From Deinococcus planocerae (GTDB lineage Bacteria > Deinococcota > Deinococci > Deinococcales > Deinococcaceae): 16,498 nucleotides of DNA. The stretch spans positions 1 to 16,498 of the forward strand of contig NZ_PNOR01000056.1 in assembly GCF_002869765.1 (NCBI RefSeq). The letters are read 5' to 3'. Below the pieces are notes generated by a model that did no database searches, was not told where the DNA came from, and was given only the letters and a program-made list of their open reading frames with translations. A program made the position numbers and the translations under genes. Of the stretch, positions 1 to 8,221 are shown piece by piece. Numbering within the stretch: the stretch's first letter is position 1; every line of letters begins with the position of its first letter.

Positions 1-69
1 GGTTGGAACGGCCAGGAACTCATCTGCCAGAATGCGGACGCGCTCCCCCAGAATCTGTGACGTAGACAC
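1..69 (-). CDS. Possible 5' end of a minus-strand gene leaving the window (uncertain)
   Basis: Reading the minus strand from a GTG at 69 gives an uninterrupted frame to the window edge, beginning [20 protein letters not shown]. The composition is protein-like, but only 23 codons are visible and no family is recognised. There is no good Shine-Dalgarno sequence directly upstream of the GTG. A hairpin and a short open frame (106-174, minus) lie upstream in the same direction, so this could be a leader-controlled gene, a pseudogene start, or chance. Confidence 0.2.
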   Translation of the reverse strand, partial: MSTSQILGERVRILADEFLAVPT

Positions 70-100
70 TCCCAGATTTTCTCGGCTGGGAGCGCTTCCC
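69..100 (-). promoter_or_regulatory. Two mutually exclusive hairpins ahead of the left-edge frame
   Basis: On the plus strand CTCCCAG (69-75) pairs with CTGGGAG (86-92) around a 10-nt loop. The GGGA at 88-91 can instead pair with TCCC at 97-100. The two structures share bases and cannot form together. They sit between a short minus-strand frame with a strong ribosome-binding site and the possible gene at 1-69, which is the geometry of an attenuator. No U-run is visible, so regulation is an inference. Confidence 0.25.
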
Positions 101-312
101 CGTCGTTATGCAGGTGCAACTCCTGAGTTTTTCATACGTCTCCTTTTGCTGTAAAACATCAATTGGTTAGACATGGCCTCCTCAAAGCCCGAGGGCGGAG
201 TCCAATCCCCTATCAAGGTTTTAACAGCTAATTAAAAACTAGCACAGGAGATGGGAGTGTGTACAGTAGCTTCACTCGATATCAAACGGTGAACTTGATA
301 CAGAGAAACCAT

Positions 313-357
313 CGTTACAAAAGTCATCGATATAGAATAATTGTCGTTACAAAAGTC
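313..357. repeat. 13-bp direct repeat in the leader of the winged-helix regulator gene
   Basis: CGTTACAAAAGTC occurs exactly twice, at 313-325 and 345-357. The copies are 32 bp apart start to start, close to three helical turns, so they lie on the same DNA face. They are 57-101 bp upstream of the start codon of the regulator at 414. Tandem in-phase repeats ahead of a regulator gene are typical operator sites, and the adjacent ArsR-like protein is the natural candidate ligand. Binding is inferred. Confidence 0.45.
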
Positions 358-401
358 TCAGTAGGCGCGCCATCTTCACACACATCAGCCTGAAGCTTAA
401 A

Positions 402-407
402 TATAAT
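402..407 (+). promoter_or_regulatory. Leaderless -10 promoter element of the regulator gene
   Basis: A perfect TATAAT lies at 402-407, followed by only six bases (agagtt) before the ATG at 414. No Shine-Dalgarno sequence fits in that gap. Transcription would therefore start at or next to the A of the start codon, giving a leaderless mRNA as is common in Deinococcus. No good -35 hexamer is present at 17 bp, so activity may depend on a protein bound at the upstream direct repeats. Confidence 0.6.
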
Positions 408-413
408 AGAGTT

Positions 414-941
414 ATGGAAAGTGAGATATCAAGGCAGATCGGTGTTCTTGAGCGGCGAGTCGCCAACTTGGAAGCTTTCCAGACGGCTTTACCCTCGCCT
501 TGGGAGAACAACAGGGCCTGCTCGATGGAGGAATCGGAGACTTATCTTCAAGATGGTGTGACGCTCGCCGGAACAGCCGCCCTTCATGGTCACCCCTCTA
601 TCCAGGGGCAATCGGGGCTTCCGACGTGCGCTCTTCTTCAACAATCTTGGGAAAACGCGGCACAAGTCTTTGCCGCCCTCGGTCATCCCACCCGGCTGCG
701 GTTGCTGAGGGCCGTGTTGAGCGGCATGACGCGCACCGCTCAATTGGCACAGCTCAAGGATCTGGGGTCTGCCGGACCCCTCTATCACCATCTGCGGGAG
801 CTGGTGGCCGCAGGATGGCTCAAATCTGCCGGGCGGGGTTTGCATCATGTGCCCACAGAGCGTGTCATCCCCCTGCTGACGATGCTGGTGGCCTCTGAAG
901 CCCTGGGCCCCGCCGAGGAGGTCACCTGTGAACCCACCTAG
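414..941 (+). CDS. ArsR-like winged helix-turn-helix transcriptional regulator
   Basis: The 175-residue product has a C-terminal winged helix-turn-helix at about residues 80-165. It includes the ArsR-like stretch FAALGHPTRLRLLRAVLSG, a recognition region with YHHLREL and a wing with GWLKSAGRGLHHV. The first 25 residues (ERRVANLEAF) look like a short coiled coil, possibly for dimerisation, followed by a poorly conserved linker. The Cys residues at 36, 72 and 172 do not form an evident ArsR metal motif, so metal sensing is not supported. The start is the ATG six bases after a perfect TATAAT. The gene overlaps the M23 peptidase gene by 14 bp, so the pair is co-transcribed and the regulator probably controls its own operon. 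Regulatory function is well supported; the signal is unknown. Confidence 0.85.
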   Translation: MESEISRQIGVLERRVANLEAFQTALPSPWENNRACSMEESETYLQDGVTLAGTAALHGHPSIQGQSGLPTCALLQQSWENAAQVFAALGHPTRLRLLRAVLSGMTRTAQLAQLKDLGSAGPLYHHLRELVAAGWLKSAGRGLHHVPTERVIPLLTMLVASEALGPAEEVTCEPT

Positions 942-2124
942 GGAGGAACTCTTGCTTGAGGCCCTCAACGCGCCCCACTCAGAGCACTTCGCGCCGGCCT
1001 TCCTCGATCAAATTCCGCTTCAACAGGTGCAGCCCGTGCTGAACGCTCTGCAACGCCGCCACGGTGTCGCCCGGGCAGTCACTCCACTGGACGCTTCCAA
1101 CATGTGGACCGTCCAAGCCGAAAGAGGGCAATACGAGGTTCTGGCCCGTTTCGACGATGGTGGACGCCTCAGCGGCCTCAGGGTGCCGACGCCGGCGCCG
1201 GGGGCGGGCCGGATTTGGGTGTGGCGCGCCGTGCGGGTCACCTTGATATTCCTGGCGCTGGTGGGAAATGTGCTCAGTTGGGCACAGCCCACCCAGCTCG
1301 CGTGGCTCGGACACGTCCCGGCCGTCCTGCTGCTCAGCGTGGCCTTGCTTCCCACGACCGTCTGGGCTGAGCTTTGGACGGGCCTCCGTGTCCTGCTGAT
1401 CTGCGGCGTTATCGGCACGGTGCTGTCCGCCTCGCGCGCCGTCACGCTGCCCCTCGGCGGGTTCGCGCTTTGGGACAGCGCACTCACGCTCGTCGCAGCA
1501 CTGCTGCTGCTGCCCCTGATCGTACAGGCCAAGCGGGGAAGAAAAGTACCGGGCGATGCGGTGGGCTTGGGGCCGGTGGTCGCAGGTGGGCGGTTCGTGG
1601 TGGCCCACGGGGGCAGCACAGCCGCCTTGAACTACCATGCGGAGTACCCGGCCATGCGCTACGCCGTGGATTTGATCGGGGTCGGGCCCCTTGGTCATCA
1701 CGCCCGCGGCCTGTGGCCGCAGGCCCCAGCCAAGTATGTGATCTTCGGTGCACAGGTCCTGGCCCCACTGCCGGGCCGGGTGCTCGCGGTGGAGGACGGA
1801 CACCCGGACCTGCGGGTGCCCGAGACCGATCCCTTGCATCCAGCCGGCAACCACGTGCTGCTGGCATGTCTCCTTCCGGACGGACGGGAGGTCCAGGTCC
1901 TCCTGGCGCATTTGCAACATGGAAGCGTGCGCGTGCGGCCCGGTGAGGTCGTGCGGGCCGGCCAAGGGCTCGGGCGGGTAGGCAACAGCGGAAACACCTC
2001 GGAGCCGCACCTGCACCTGGGGGTGAATATGGGAGGTGCGGACACGGACGTCTTCGGTGGTGAGGGCGTGCCATTCACCATCGACGGGCGATTTCCCGTG
2101 CGGGGCATGACCTTCACGGGGTAG
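928..2124 (+). CDS. Membrane-anchored M23-family metallopeptidase (LytM-like)
   Basis: The 398-residue product has three parts. Residues 1-90 form a soluble domain I cannot name confidently; FAPAFLDQIPLQQVQPVLNA recalls N-terminal domains placed ahead of some serine hydrolases. About four hydrophobic segments follow (roughly 101-119, 129-147, 152-168 and 178-199). Residues 220-398 are an M23 peptidase domain. Likely zinc ligands are His237, Asp248 (NYHAEYPAMRYAVD) and His363 of the HLHLG motif; His361 of that motif and His328 (LLAHL) are the other catalytic histidines. M23 enzymes cut peptidoglycan cross-bridges or other glycine-rich peptides. The start is a GTG at 928 with GAGGAGGT at 915-922. 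The 14-bp overlap with the upstream regulator indicates translational coupling. A cell-wall stress or remodelling role is plausible but inferred. Confidence 0.85.
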   Translation: MNPPREELLLEALNAPHSEHFAPAFLDQIPLQQVQPVLNALQRRHGVARAVTPLDASNMWTVQAERGQYEVLARFDDGGRLSGLRVPTPAPGAGRIWVWRAVRVTLIFLALVGNVLSWAQPTQLAWLGHVPAVLLLSVALLPTTVWAELWTGLRVLLICGVIGTVLSASRAVTLPLGGFALWDSALTLVAALLLLPLIVQAKRGRKVPGDAVGLGPVVAGGRFVVAHGGSTAALNYHAEYPAMRYAVDLIGVGPLGHHARGLWPQAPAKYVIFGAQVLAPLPGRVLAVEDGHPDLRVPETDPLHPAGNHVLLACLLPDGREVQVLLAHLQHGSVRVRPGEVVRAGQGLGRVGNSGNTSEPHLHLGVNMGGADTDVFGGEGVPFTIDGRFPVRGMTFTG

Positions 2125-2932
2125 GTGCCAAGACCTGGAGTTCGGGTGACGCTCGCAGGGGTGCGGCAACAACCGCCGAGCGCACGCACACACGGGGGTC
2201 CTGTAGGGCATTCCCTCCGCAGTTCCTGTTGGAGGTCATGCCTGCCCTTCGCGGCGCCGAGTCGAGTGCAGTGGTCCTAAGATGCGTTGTGACGAGTCGG
2301 AGAACGAGTGTGACGGAAGGAAGTTGTTTCAATCCGGCGTGGAGGTCGCTCATCCTGTGGCACACCACGCTCCCGGAGGGCCGCGTCGGGACCACGGAAG
2401 AGCCGCAACACCGGCGGAATTCCAGCCCTGCCCCCTCGTCGTCCTCAAAACCTGCCCATCCCTATGGGACGTTCTCCATTTTTAGATGGACGGCCATCGG
2501 TGCCGGCGTCTGTCATCTTCAACAGAACTTGGAAGCCCAGATGAATGCCGTCATTCGGAAGCCTGAGGAGGAACATGTGTTTAGAAACGTCTGCCGCCCC
2601 ACCCTGCTGACCTTCCTAGACGGGCTTTCCAGTGGCCCAGAATTCAGCACTCAGCAGCAGGTGATCCTGACCATGACCCAGAGGCAGACCGTTCCACGCG
2701 GTGCCTCCACGGCTCGGCCGCTGCCGAGAGCTGGGGCGTGGTCTCAGCGCACCCCCCGGGCCTGCTGGGGGCGCACGCGGTTCGTGCGGCCTCCTGCTGG
2801 GGATTTGCCGGGGCTCCTGGGATGGGGCTGGGAATGGGCGTGTGAGCAACGGTGTTTTTCTCTTGGCGTAGTACCATTCCTCAATCTTGTCGTAGCCCCG
2901 GGGTGGGCGACGCGCCGTCAGGCTGGTGGCGC
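2125..2932. other. Intergenic region of about 800 bp without a convincing gene
   Basis: This stretch is somewhat less GC-rich than the flanking genes. Long open frames exist on both strands, but none shows a recognisable domain, plausible composition or convincing start. GAGGAGGAAC precedes an ATG near 2576, but that frame stops after 11 codons. A weak GC-rich hairpin (CCCCC...GGGGG) lies near 2750. A promoter for the exporter operon must lie in the right-hand part, but I cannot place it confidently. Confidence 0.5.
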
Positions 2933-4378
2933 GTGAGCGGCGGGGAAGGCCCGGAAGCCGCGCCGACTCCCACCGGGCCGGGCCGAGCTACCCGCCCGGC
3001 CCGGGCCCGCGGGCGCAGGCCCCGCTGGGGGCGGCCCGCTCTGATCGTCGTCGGGCTGGGCGTCATGGCGCTGGCGTTGCTGCGGCCGGGTGGCACGCAG
3101 GCGACCCCGGTCAACGTGGTGGCCGCCCGCACCGGTACGCTCGTCAAGACCGTGAACGGCACTGGAACCGCGCGGGCCGAGGTCAGCCGCACGGTGTCGT
3201 TCGGGGGAGTGGGCACCCCGGGCGGCGCCGTGGGCCAGGTTGCCAGCGTGGACGTGCGGGTGGGCGACGAGGTTCGCGCTGGACAGCCGCTGGCCCGCCT
3301 GGACACGACCGCCGCGCGGCGCGACCTGGACGCGGCCCGCGCCGCCCTGACCGGAGCACAGGCCGACCTGCTGCGCGCCCAGGCCAGCGCCCGTGAAGGA
3401 CAACTCGATCTGGAGCGGCAGCGCCAGAATGCCGCGTGGGCGCTTGAGGGTGCTCGCAGCGCGCTGGAGGGCGCCGAGCGAACCCTCGGCGTCCAGCGCG
3501 AGCTGCTGAGGATCGGTGGCGTCAGCCGACAGGACCTGCAAACCGCGCAGACTGCCCGCGACGAGGCGGCCCGCAGGCTCGCGGCGGCGCAGGCCGACCT
3601 CGCCTACGCCCGCGCCCGGGGCGGGGCGGAGGGGCAGGCGGCCGTGACCCAGGCGCGCGCCGCGCTGGAATCCGCGCGGGTGCGGGTGCAGAATCTGGAA
3701 GCTGGCCTGGTGGACGCCGAGCTGCGCGCGCCGACCGGCGGCGTGGTGAGCGCCGTGAATGTCAGTGCCGGAAACCCGGTGCCGGCCACGCAGGCGGCCG
3801 TCGAGATCACCGATCCGGCCCGCCTGTACCTGGAGGTGCCCTTCGACGAGACGCGCGCCAGCGACCTGCGGGTGGGCCAACCCGCCAGCGTGCAGTTCGA
3901 CGCCCTGCCCCGCAGCCTGCGCGGCACGGTGCACCGGATTGAGCCGGTGGCCCGCAGTTCCGGGCAGGTCGCCAGCGTGCTGGTCCACATCCGTCTGCCG
4001 GGCGCCCGGGACGTGAAGCCGGGGTTCACCGGTACGGCGACCGTCACCACCCGGCGCCTCGAGGACGCGGTGATCCTGCCGCTTGAAACCACCGATACGG
4101 CGGGGGCAGGCGAGGGCGAGCGCACGCGGGTCTGGCGGGTGACGCCCAACCCGGGCCAGGGCGGGCAGGGGTCCGGGGGCCTGGGGGTGGTGCGGCCGCT
4201 GAGCGTGACCCTCCGGGAGCGCAACGCCAGCAGTGCCGCCGTGCAAGGCGCCGGCGCCGCGCAGCAGATCAGGGCGGGGGACCTGATTGTCACCCCCGCG
4301 CCCGGCGAACTCAAGGCCGGGGACACGGTCCGCTACACGCTGCCGCCGGCCGGGTCCGCGTCTCAGGAGAGACGGTGA
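2933..4378 (+). CDS. HlyD/MacA-type periplasmic adaptor of an ABC exporter
   Basis: From the GTG at 2933 the product is 481 residues. A short basic, proline-rich cytoplasmic tail is followed by one membrane segment at about 34-50 (RPALIVVGLGVMALALL). Next come the first lipoyl half (about 100-130, DVRVGDEVRAGQPLARLD), a long alanine/arginine-rich coiled-coil hairpin (about 132-260), the second lipoyl half (LRAPTGGVVSAVNVSAGNPV), then a beta-barrel and membrane-proximal domain. This is the order of membrane-fusion proteins that bridge an inner-membrane ABC transporter to an outer-membrane channel. An upstream in-frame GTG at 2852 would add 27 implausible residues and lacks a ribosome-binding site. 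The ATPase gene starts four bases after the stop. The cargo is unknown. Confidence 0.88.
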   Translation: MSGGEGPEAAPTPTGPGRATRPARARGRRPRWGRPALIVVGLGVMALALLRPGGTQATPVNVVAARTGTLVKTVNGTGTARAEVSRTVSFGGVGTPGGAVGQVASVDVRVGDEVRAGQPLARLDTTAARRDLDAARAALTGAQADLLRAQASAREGQLDLERQRQNAAWALEGARSALEGAERTLGVQRELLRIGGVSRQDLQTAQTARDEAARRLAAAQADLAYARARGGAEGQAAVTQARAALESARVRVQNLEAGLVDAELRAPTGGVVSAVNVSAGNPVPATQAAVEITDPARLYLEVPFDETRASDLRVGQPASVQFDALPRSLRGTVHRIEPVARSSGQVASVLVHIRLPGARDVKPGFTGTATVTTRRLEDAVILPLETTDTAGAGEGERTRVWRVTPNPGQGGQGSGGLGVVRPLSVTLRERNASSAAVQGAGAAQQIRAGDLIVTPAPGELKAGDTVRYTLPPAGSASQERR

Positions 4379-4382
4379 GCCC

Positions 4383-5096
4383 GTGAGCGCGCCTGAGACT
4401 CCAGTCATCGAGGTCCGCGACCTGACCAAGGTATACGCGGGCGCGGGCGACGCCGAGGTGCAGGCCCTAGCGGGGGTTTCGCTCACCATTCGGGAGGGGG
4501 AGTACGTGGCCCTGATGGGAGCGTCGGGCAGCGGCAAAAGCACCCTGATGCACATCATCGGTTGCCTGGACCACCCCAGCGGCGGCGAGTACCGGCTGGG
4601 CGGCGAGGACGTGCGGCAGCTCGGCGAAGCCGGTCTGGCGCGCATTCGCAACGAGCGGATCGGCTTCGTGTTCCAGGCGTTCAACCTGCTGCCGCGCACC
4701 AGTGCCCTGAAAAACGTGGAGCTGCCACTCACCTACCGGGGCATCCCCGCCCGCGAGCGCGAGCGGCTGGCCCGGCTGGCCCTCACACGGGTGGGGCTGC
4801 AAGACCGGTTACACCACCGGCCCAACGAGTTGTCGGGCGGCCAGAAGCAGCGGGTTGCCATTGCGCGCGCGCTGGTGCAAAACCCCACCGTGCTGCTGGC
4901 AGACGAGCCGACCGGCAACCTCGACTCGCGCAGCACCGGTGAGCTGCTCAACCTGTTCGACGAGTTGCACCGGGAAGGGCGCACCATTCTGTTGGTCACC
5001 CACGAGGACGAGGTCGGCGCGCGGGCCGGGCGGGTGATCTGGATGCGTGACGGCAGGATTATGCCCCGGGAGGCGGCCCTCGGCGGCGCTCCATGA
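4383..5096 (+). CDS. ABC transporter ATP-binding protein (MacB/LolD-type)
   Basis: The 237-residue product is a single nucleotide-binding domain with every expected motif: Walker A GASGSGKS (46-53), Q-loop Gln98 (FVFQAFNLLPR), signature LSGGQKQR (150-157), Walker B VLLADEPTGNLDS (170-182) and the switch His in LLVTHE (about 207). The sequence after Walker A (TLMHIIGCLDHPSGGEY) is typical of the MacB/LolD subfamily, which powers extrusion of periplasmic substrates. The GTG at 4383 gives MSAPETPVIEVRDLTKVY, the standard N-terminus; AGGAGA lies at 4365-4370. The gene overlaps the permease gene by 4 bp (ATGA), implying strict co-expression. Confidence 0.93.
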   Translation: MSAPETPVIEVRDLTKVYAGAGDAEVQALAGVSLTIREGEYVALMGASGSGKSTLMHIIGCLDHPSGGEYRLGGEDVRQLGEAGLARIRNERIGFVFQAFNLLPRTSALKNVELPLTYRGIPARERERLARLALTRVGLQDRLHHRPNELSGGQKQRVAIARALVQNPTVLLADEPTGNLDSRSTGELLNLFDELHREGRTILLVTHEDEVGARAGRVIWMRDGRIMPREAALGGAP

Positions 5097-6325
5097 ACGT
5101 CTTGGAGAATATTCGCACGGCGCTCACGGCCATCGGGGCCAACAAGCTTCGCAGCCTGCTGACCATGTTGGGCGTGATCATTGGGGTGTACGCGGTCAGC
5201 ACCATGCTGGCGCTGGGGCAGATGGCGACCGGGGCGGTCACCCAGCAGCTCAACGACATCGGTGGCAGCCAGGTGTTCGTCTCGCCCCGGTTCGATCCCG
5301 GCGGGGCCGTCCCCCCCGACTTCTCGGAGGACGACGTGCTGGCGCTGGGCGGGTTGCCGGTTCAGAACGTCTCGACCGTCAGCTCCAGCGTGCAGGCCAG
5401 CACGTCACGGCGCGCGGGCAGCCTTAGCCTGGAGAGCGTGCCCGCCACCTACCCGCAGCAGCTCGGCAACCTGCGGCTGCGGTCCGGACGCTTCTTCAGC
5501 TCGGAAGAAGAGCGCGCCAGCGCGCCGGTCATCGTGCTGAGTGAGAACACCGCCAGCAAATTCTTTGGCCCCCTCGACCCGCTGGGACGGACGCTGCGCG
5601 TCAACCAGTCCACAGGCCCTCAGGCGGGAGGAGCCGGGTCGCCGGGCACCCGCCGTGAGGACCTCACGGTCATCGGCGTGGTCGCTAGCCAGGGCGGCCT
5701 GCTCGGCGGGCTGGCGCAGGACAGCGGGTATGTGCCCCTCAGCTACGCCTGGCGTTATTTCTATGCCCGTGACCGTTACCCGTTCCTGCTGTTTCGCGTG
5801 GATGCGGGCGCCGACCAGCGGCGTGTGCAGGCCGACATGACCCGGATTCTCGCCGCGCGCCGGGGCGGGGAGGATTTCGAGATACAGAATTTTGATCGGT
5901 TCGTCGACCAGTTTCGCCAGATTACCGGGGTGCTCCAGCTCGCCCTGGCCGGCATCGGTGGCCTGAGCCTGCTGGTGGGCGGCATCGGCATCATGAACAT
6001 CATGCTGGTCAGCGTTACCGAGCGCACCCGCGAGATCGGACTGCGCAAGGCCCTGGGCGCGCGGCGCGGCACCATCCTGGGCCAGTTTCTGATTGAGGCC
6101 GTGACCCTGACGGGCCTAGGCGGCGTGATCGGCTACGGCTTGAGCGTGCTGACCGTGCTGTTGGTCACGCTGGCGGCGCCATCCTTCTTTCCGGAAATGG
6201 TGCTCTCACCGGGGGCCGCGGCCCTGGCCCTGGGCGTCAGCGCCCTGATCGGGCTGGTGTTCGGAGTTTGGCCCGCCAGCCGCGCGGCCAGACTCACTCC
6301 CATCGAGGCGCTGCGCCACGAGTAG
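5093..6325 (+). CDS. MacB/FtsX-type ABC transporter permease
   Basis: The 410-residue product begins MNVLENIRTALTAIGANKLR, the signature start of MacB-type permeases. It has one N-terminal membrane helix (about 20-43), a large periplasmic core domain (about 45-280), then three C-terminal membrane helices. The FtsX hallmark GIGIMNIMLVSVTERTREIG is followed by RKALGARRGTILGQFLIEA. It ends with the conserved PASRAARLTPIEALRHE. Together with the adaptor and ATPase it forms a mechanotransmission-type exporter that moves substrates from the periplasm outward. Macrolides, lipopeptides, lipoproteins and siderophores are possible cargoes known for the family; nothing here selects among them. Confidence 0.93.
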   Translation: MNVLENIRTALTAIGANKLRSLLTMLGVIIGVYAVSTMLALGQMATGAVTQQLNDIGGSQVFVSPRFDPGGAVPPDFSEDDVLALGGLPVQNVSTVSSSVQASTSRRAGSLSLESVPATYPQQLGNLRLRSGRFFSSEEERASAPVIVLSENTASKFFGPLDPLGRTLRVNQSTGPQAGGAGSPGTRREDLTVIGVVASQGGLLGGLAQDSGYVPLSYAWRYFYARDRYPFLLFRVDAGADQRRVQADMTRILAARRGGEDFEIQNFDRFVDQFRQITGVLQLALAGIGGLSLLVGGIGIMNIMLVSVTERTREIGLRKALGARRGTILGQFLIEAVTLTGLGGVIGYGLSVLTVLLVTLAAPSFFPEMVLSPGAAALALGVSALIGLVFGVWPASRAARLTPIEALRHE

Positions 6326-6749
6326 CTGCGCAGCCTTCAGGCCAGCAGGTGTGCCCTGGCGTTCCCCATGGTGTCCGGACCGCGTTGTGTCCTCAAGACC
6401 CGGAACGCCGTTGAGGGCAGGTCGGGGACCGTCGTGGGGTGTACGCGTGTGGACAGGTTAGGCCCGTGGCCCTCGTCGTTCGAGCGTCTTGCGACCTGAT
6501 CCCAGAGCGTTCCACGCCCTGGCAACAGAGCTTGGGTCCAGCCGGCGACACTCGGCCACCGATCTGCTGTGCTGCCTGCGAGAGCTGGAGGTTGAGCGGT
6601 CTGCGCCCGACTCCTATCGCGACCCCCAGGCCGCCTTTCAAAGCACCAGCTCCGGTCGGAGGGCACGACCTCGCCACCTTCTCGGACCAGCGCAGACGCA
6701 TCGTCACCGTCTACAGCACCTTCCTCTGACTGTCGGGCACATCGTCTGT
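6326..6749. other. Intergenic region between convergent genes, possibly gene debris
   Basis: This 424-bp gap lies between the end of the exporter operon and the end of the minus-strand LuxR-type gene. Several frames are open on both strands, but none is recognisable and their composition looks like GC-rich non-coding sequence. No strong terminator hairpin with a T-run is visible. It may be the residue of a decayed gene. Confidence 0.4.
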
Positions 6750-7355
6750 TCAGGTTTGAGCGTCGGCAAGGCTTCCGACACTTCCCGGCCACCTCTCAAG
6801 TGGATGCCAGAGTCCCCAGTAGTACAGGGCCAGTTGAGTCCGGTTGTCGACGCCGAGCTTCTGGAAAATGCGACTCAACCCATTTCTGACCGTGCCCTCG
6901 TTCAGGCCAAGTTCCTGGGCGATGCGCTTGTTCTCCCACCCCTGAGCATTGGAGCGCAACAGGCGGCGCTCTACGCAGGTGAGGGAGCTGTCGTGCAGAG
7001 GCGTGTGTCGGTAAAACCGCTTGGGTGCGGCGCGTCCCAGGGCATGAGCGACGTGTGCGGTGTTATAGCCCCCGGCGAGCAGGGCGCGCGGTGAAAAAGA
7101 CCAGAGATCCTCCCAGTATTCCGGGCAGGGGTTGTCGGTCACCACTACCCACTCGCTAGGGTCTACCTGCTCCAATCGGTGCAAGGCGTAGCCGAACGGC
7201 GCGTCGATCATCAGGCCCAGGGAAGCCCGCTCATCAACTCCCCAACCGAGACGCTGAAGGCCCGGCTCGATTTCAGCGGCCAAGGCTGGGACGCCGCAGC
7301 ACAGGCGATAGCGGTGCGGGATCACCGGGAAGGTCGACACGGAAGGTGTGGTCAT
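6750..7355 (-). CDS. LuxR/NarL-type HTH regulator with a degenerate receiver-like domain
   Basis: From the ATG at 7355 the product is 201 residues. Residues about 125-181 form a clear LuxR/NarL DNA-binding domain (LTCVERRLLRSNAQGWENK, then RIAQELGLNEGTVRNGLSRI and FQKLGVDNRTQLALYYWG). The N-terminal 120 residues have the size and helix/strand rhythm of a response-regulator receiver (EWVVVTDNPCPEYWEDLW, SPRALLAGGY). I cannot place the acidic pocket and phospho-acceptor Asp with confidence, so it may not be phosphorylated. The start at 7355 is favoured because GGGGGA lies seven bases before it; an ATG at 7370 is the alternative. No sensor kinase is adjacent. Confidence 0.8.
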   Translation of the reverse strand: MTTPSVSTFPVIPHRYRLCCGVPALAAEIEPGLQRLGWGVDERASLGLMIDAPFGYALHRLEQVDPSEWVVVTDNPCPEYWEDLWSFSPRALLAGGYNTAHVAHALGRAAPKRFYRHTPLHDSSLTCVERRLLRSNAQGWENKRIAQELGLNEGTVRNGLSRIFQKLGVDNRTQLALYYWGLWHPLERWPGSVGSLADAQT

Positions 7356-7520
7356 CTGGTCATCCCCCATGTGATGGGCAAGGAGGCGGCAACGGTGTGG
7401 CCGCAGGAGGGAAGCAGGTCAAGGCGACTTTCGTGCCCTTCAAAGGGTGCAGGCTGCAAGTGCCGCTGTGACATGCAGGCGCAAAGGAAGAGACCCTGTG
7501 CCGTACGCGATAAGGGGCGC

Positions 7521-7983
7521 TCAAACCTGTGACCAGCTTTCGCTCGCGGGCTCGCCAGGTGCGTGGTTTGAAGAAAGGGCTTCACGCTTCACGAACGCCT
7601 GAGACGAGGCTGCCATCGCCGCTCCCGGCCAGGTCACGGTCTCCAAGTTGGCCTCGCCCTGCGCCACAGGAGAGTTCAAGGTCACCGGCCAACCCTAACG
7701 ATGGATGAGCCGTCCTGTGACCGCAAGTGCGGTGGAGTTGCCAGAGCAGGTCGAGGGTGGGTTGGAGGGAAGCAAGAAGCTGTCCGACGTACACGAAAGT
7801 GTTGGCAAACTCTGCCCGTGCGCGGCAGTCGTCGGTGAGGTTTGAAGGGGAAATCGAAAGGGAAGCCTGGGTGAGGGCAGCTTGGGCACAGTCCAAATCA
7901 CCCTGGACATCCCATGTGCAGGCCTGGGCATAGAGACTTAGCTGGGACGGGAGGACAGCCGCGCGAGCTAGAGCGGGAAGCAC
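7521..7983 (-). pseudogene. Frameshifted remnant of a TPR-like gene
   Basis: On the minus strand from 7983, one frame encodes about 75 protein-like residues with a helical-repeat look (LYAQACTWDVQGDLDCAQAA, then DDCRARAEFANTFVYVGQLL). An in-frame stop lies directly upstream, so the N-terminus is missing. After RTCGHRTAH the composition degrades. A second, offset minus frame then reads VTLNSPVAQGEANLETVTW and ends near 7521, suggesting a frameshift. The helical segment resembles repeat regions of large LuxR/SARP-type regulators, but the family is not certain. It lies upstream of the LuxR-type gene in the same orientation. Confidence 0.35.
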
Positions 7984-8125
7984 CCTGACAGCCTATAGAG
8001 ACCAGGAAGCCGTTTCACACCTTGTTGAGGGTAAAGCTCAGGGCTCTATTTACTTGAGTTCAAGGCGCTAAACACAGCGTACTAGGTACGGCTCAGTGCT
8101 CTCCAGGGGTCAGAAGTGAGGTCAA

Positions 8126-8177
8126 GGCGTGGGGAGGCTGCCAACGGCGGGTCACGTCTCGGTGGCCTCCCCACGCC
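8126..8177. repeat. 13-bp perfect inverted repeat (hairpin)
   Basis: GGCGTGGGGAGGC (8126-8138) is the exact reverse complement of GCCTCCCCACGCC (8165-8177), separated by 26 bases. No T-run follows on either strand, so it is a poor intrinsic terminator. It lies just beyond the truncated end of the IS3-family remnant. It may be a structured repetitive element or part of another mobile-element scar. Confidence 0.5.
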
Positions 8178-8221
8178 ACGTCGCCCCAGAACGAGGATCA
8201 TCAGCGACTTCCGCCTAAGGG

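Noticed and set aside
181..215. GGAGTCCAATCCCC stretch considered as a tRNA T-arm
   Set aside because: It lacks the TTCRA T-loop, and no acceptor, D or anticodon arms can be drawn around it.
979..2211. Long minus-strand frame (410 codons) opposite the M23 peptidase gene
   Set aside because: It is an antisense shadow; the plus strand encodes a clear M23 domain with catalytic motifs.
2330..2365. GTTTCAATCC motif resembling the start of a CRISPR repeat
   Set aside because: It occurs once, with no second unit at a regular spacing and no cas genes in the window.
2229..2936. 235-codon plus-strand frame between the M23 peptidase and exporter genes
   Set aside because: No recognisable domain, composition typical of GC-rich non-coding sequence, no supporting start site, and it would overlap the start of the exporter adaptor gene.
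2918..4732. Very long minus-strand frame (604 codons) opposite the adaptor and ATPase genes
   Set aside because: High-GC antisense shadow spanning two well-supported plus-strand genes; its composition is Arg/Gly/Pro-rich with no domain.
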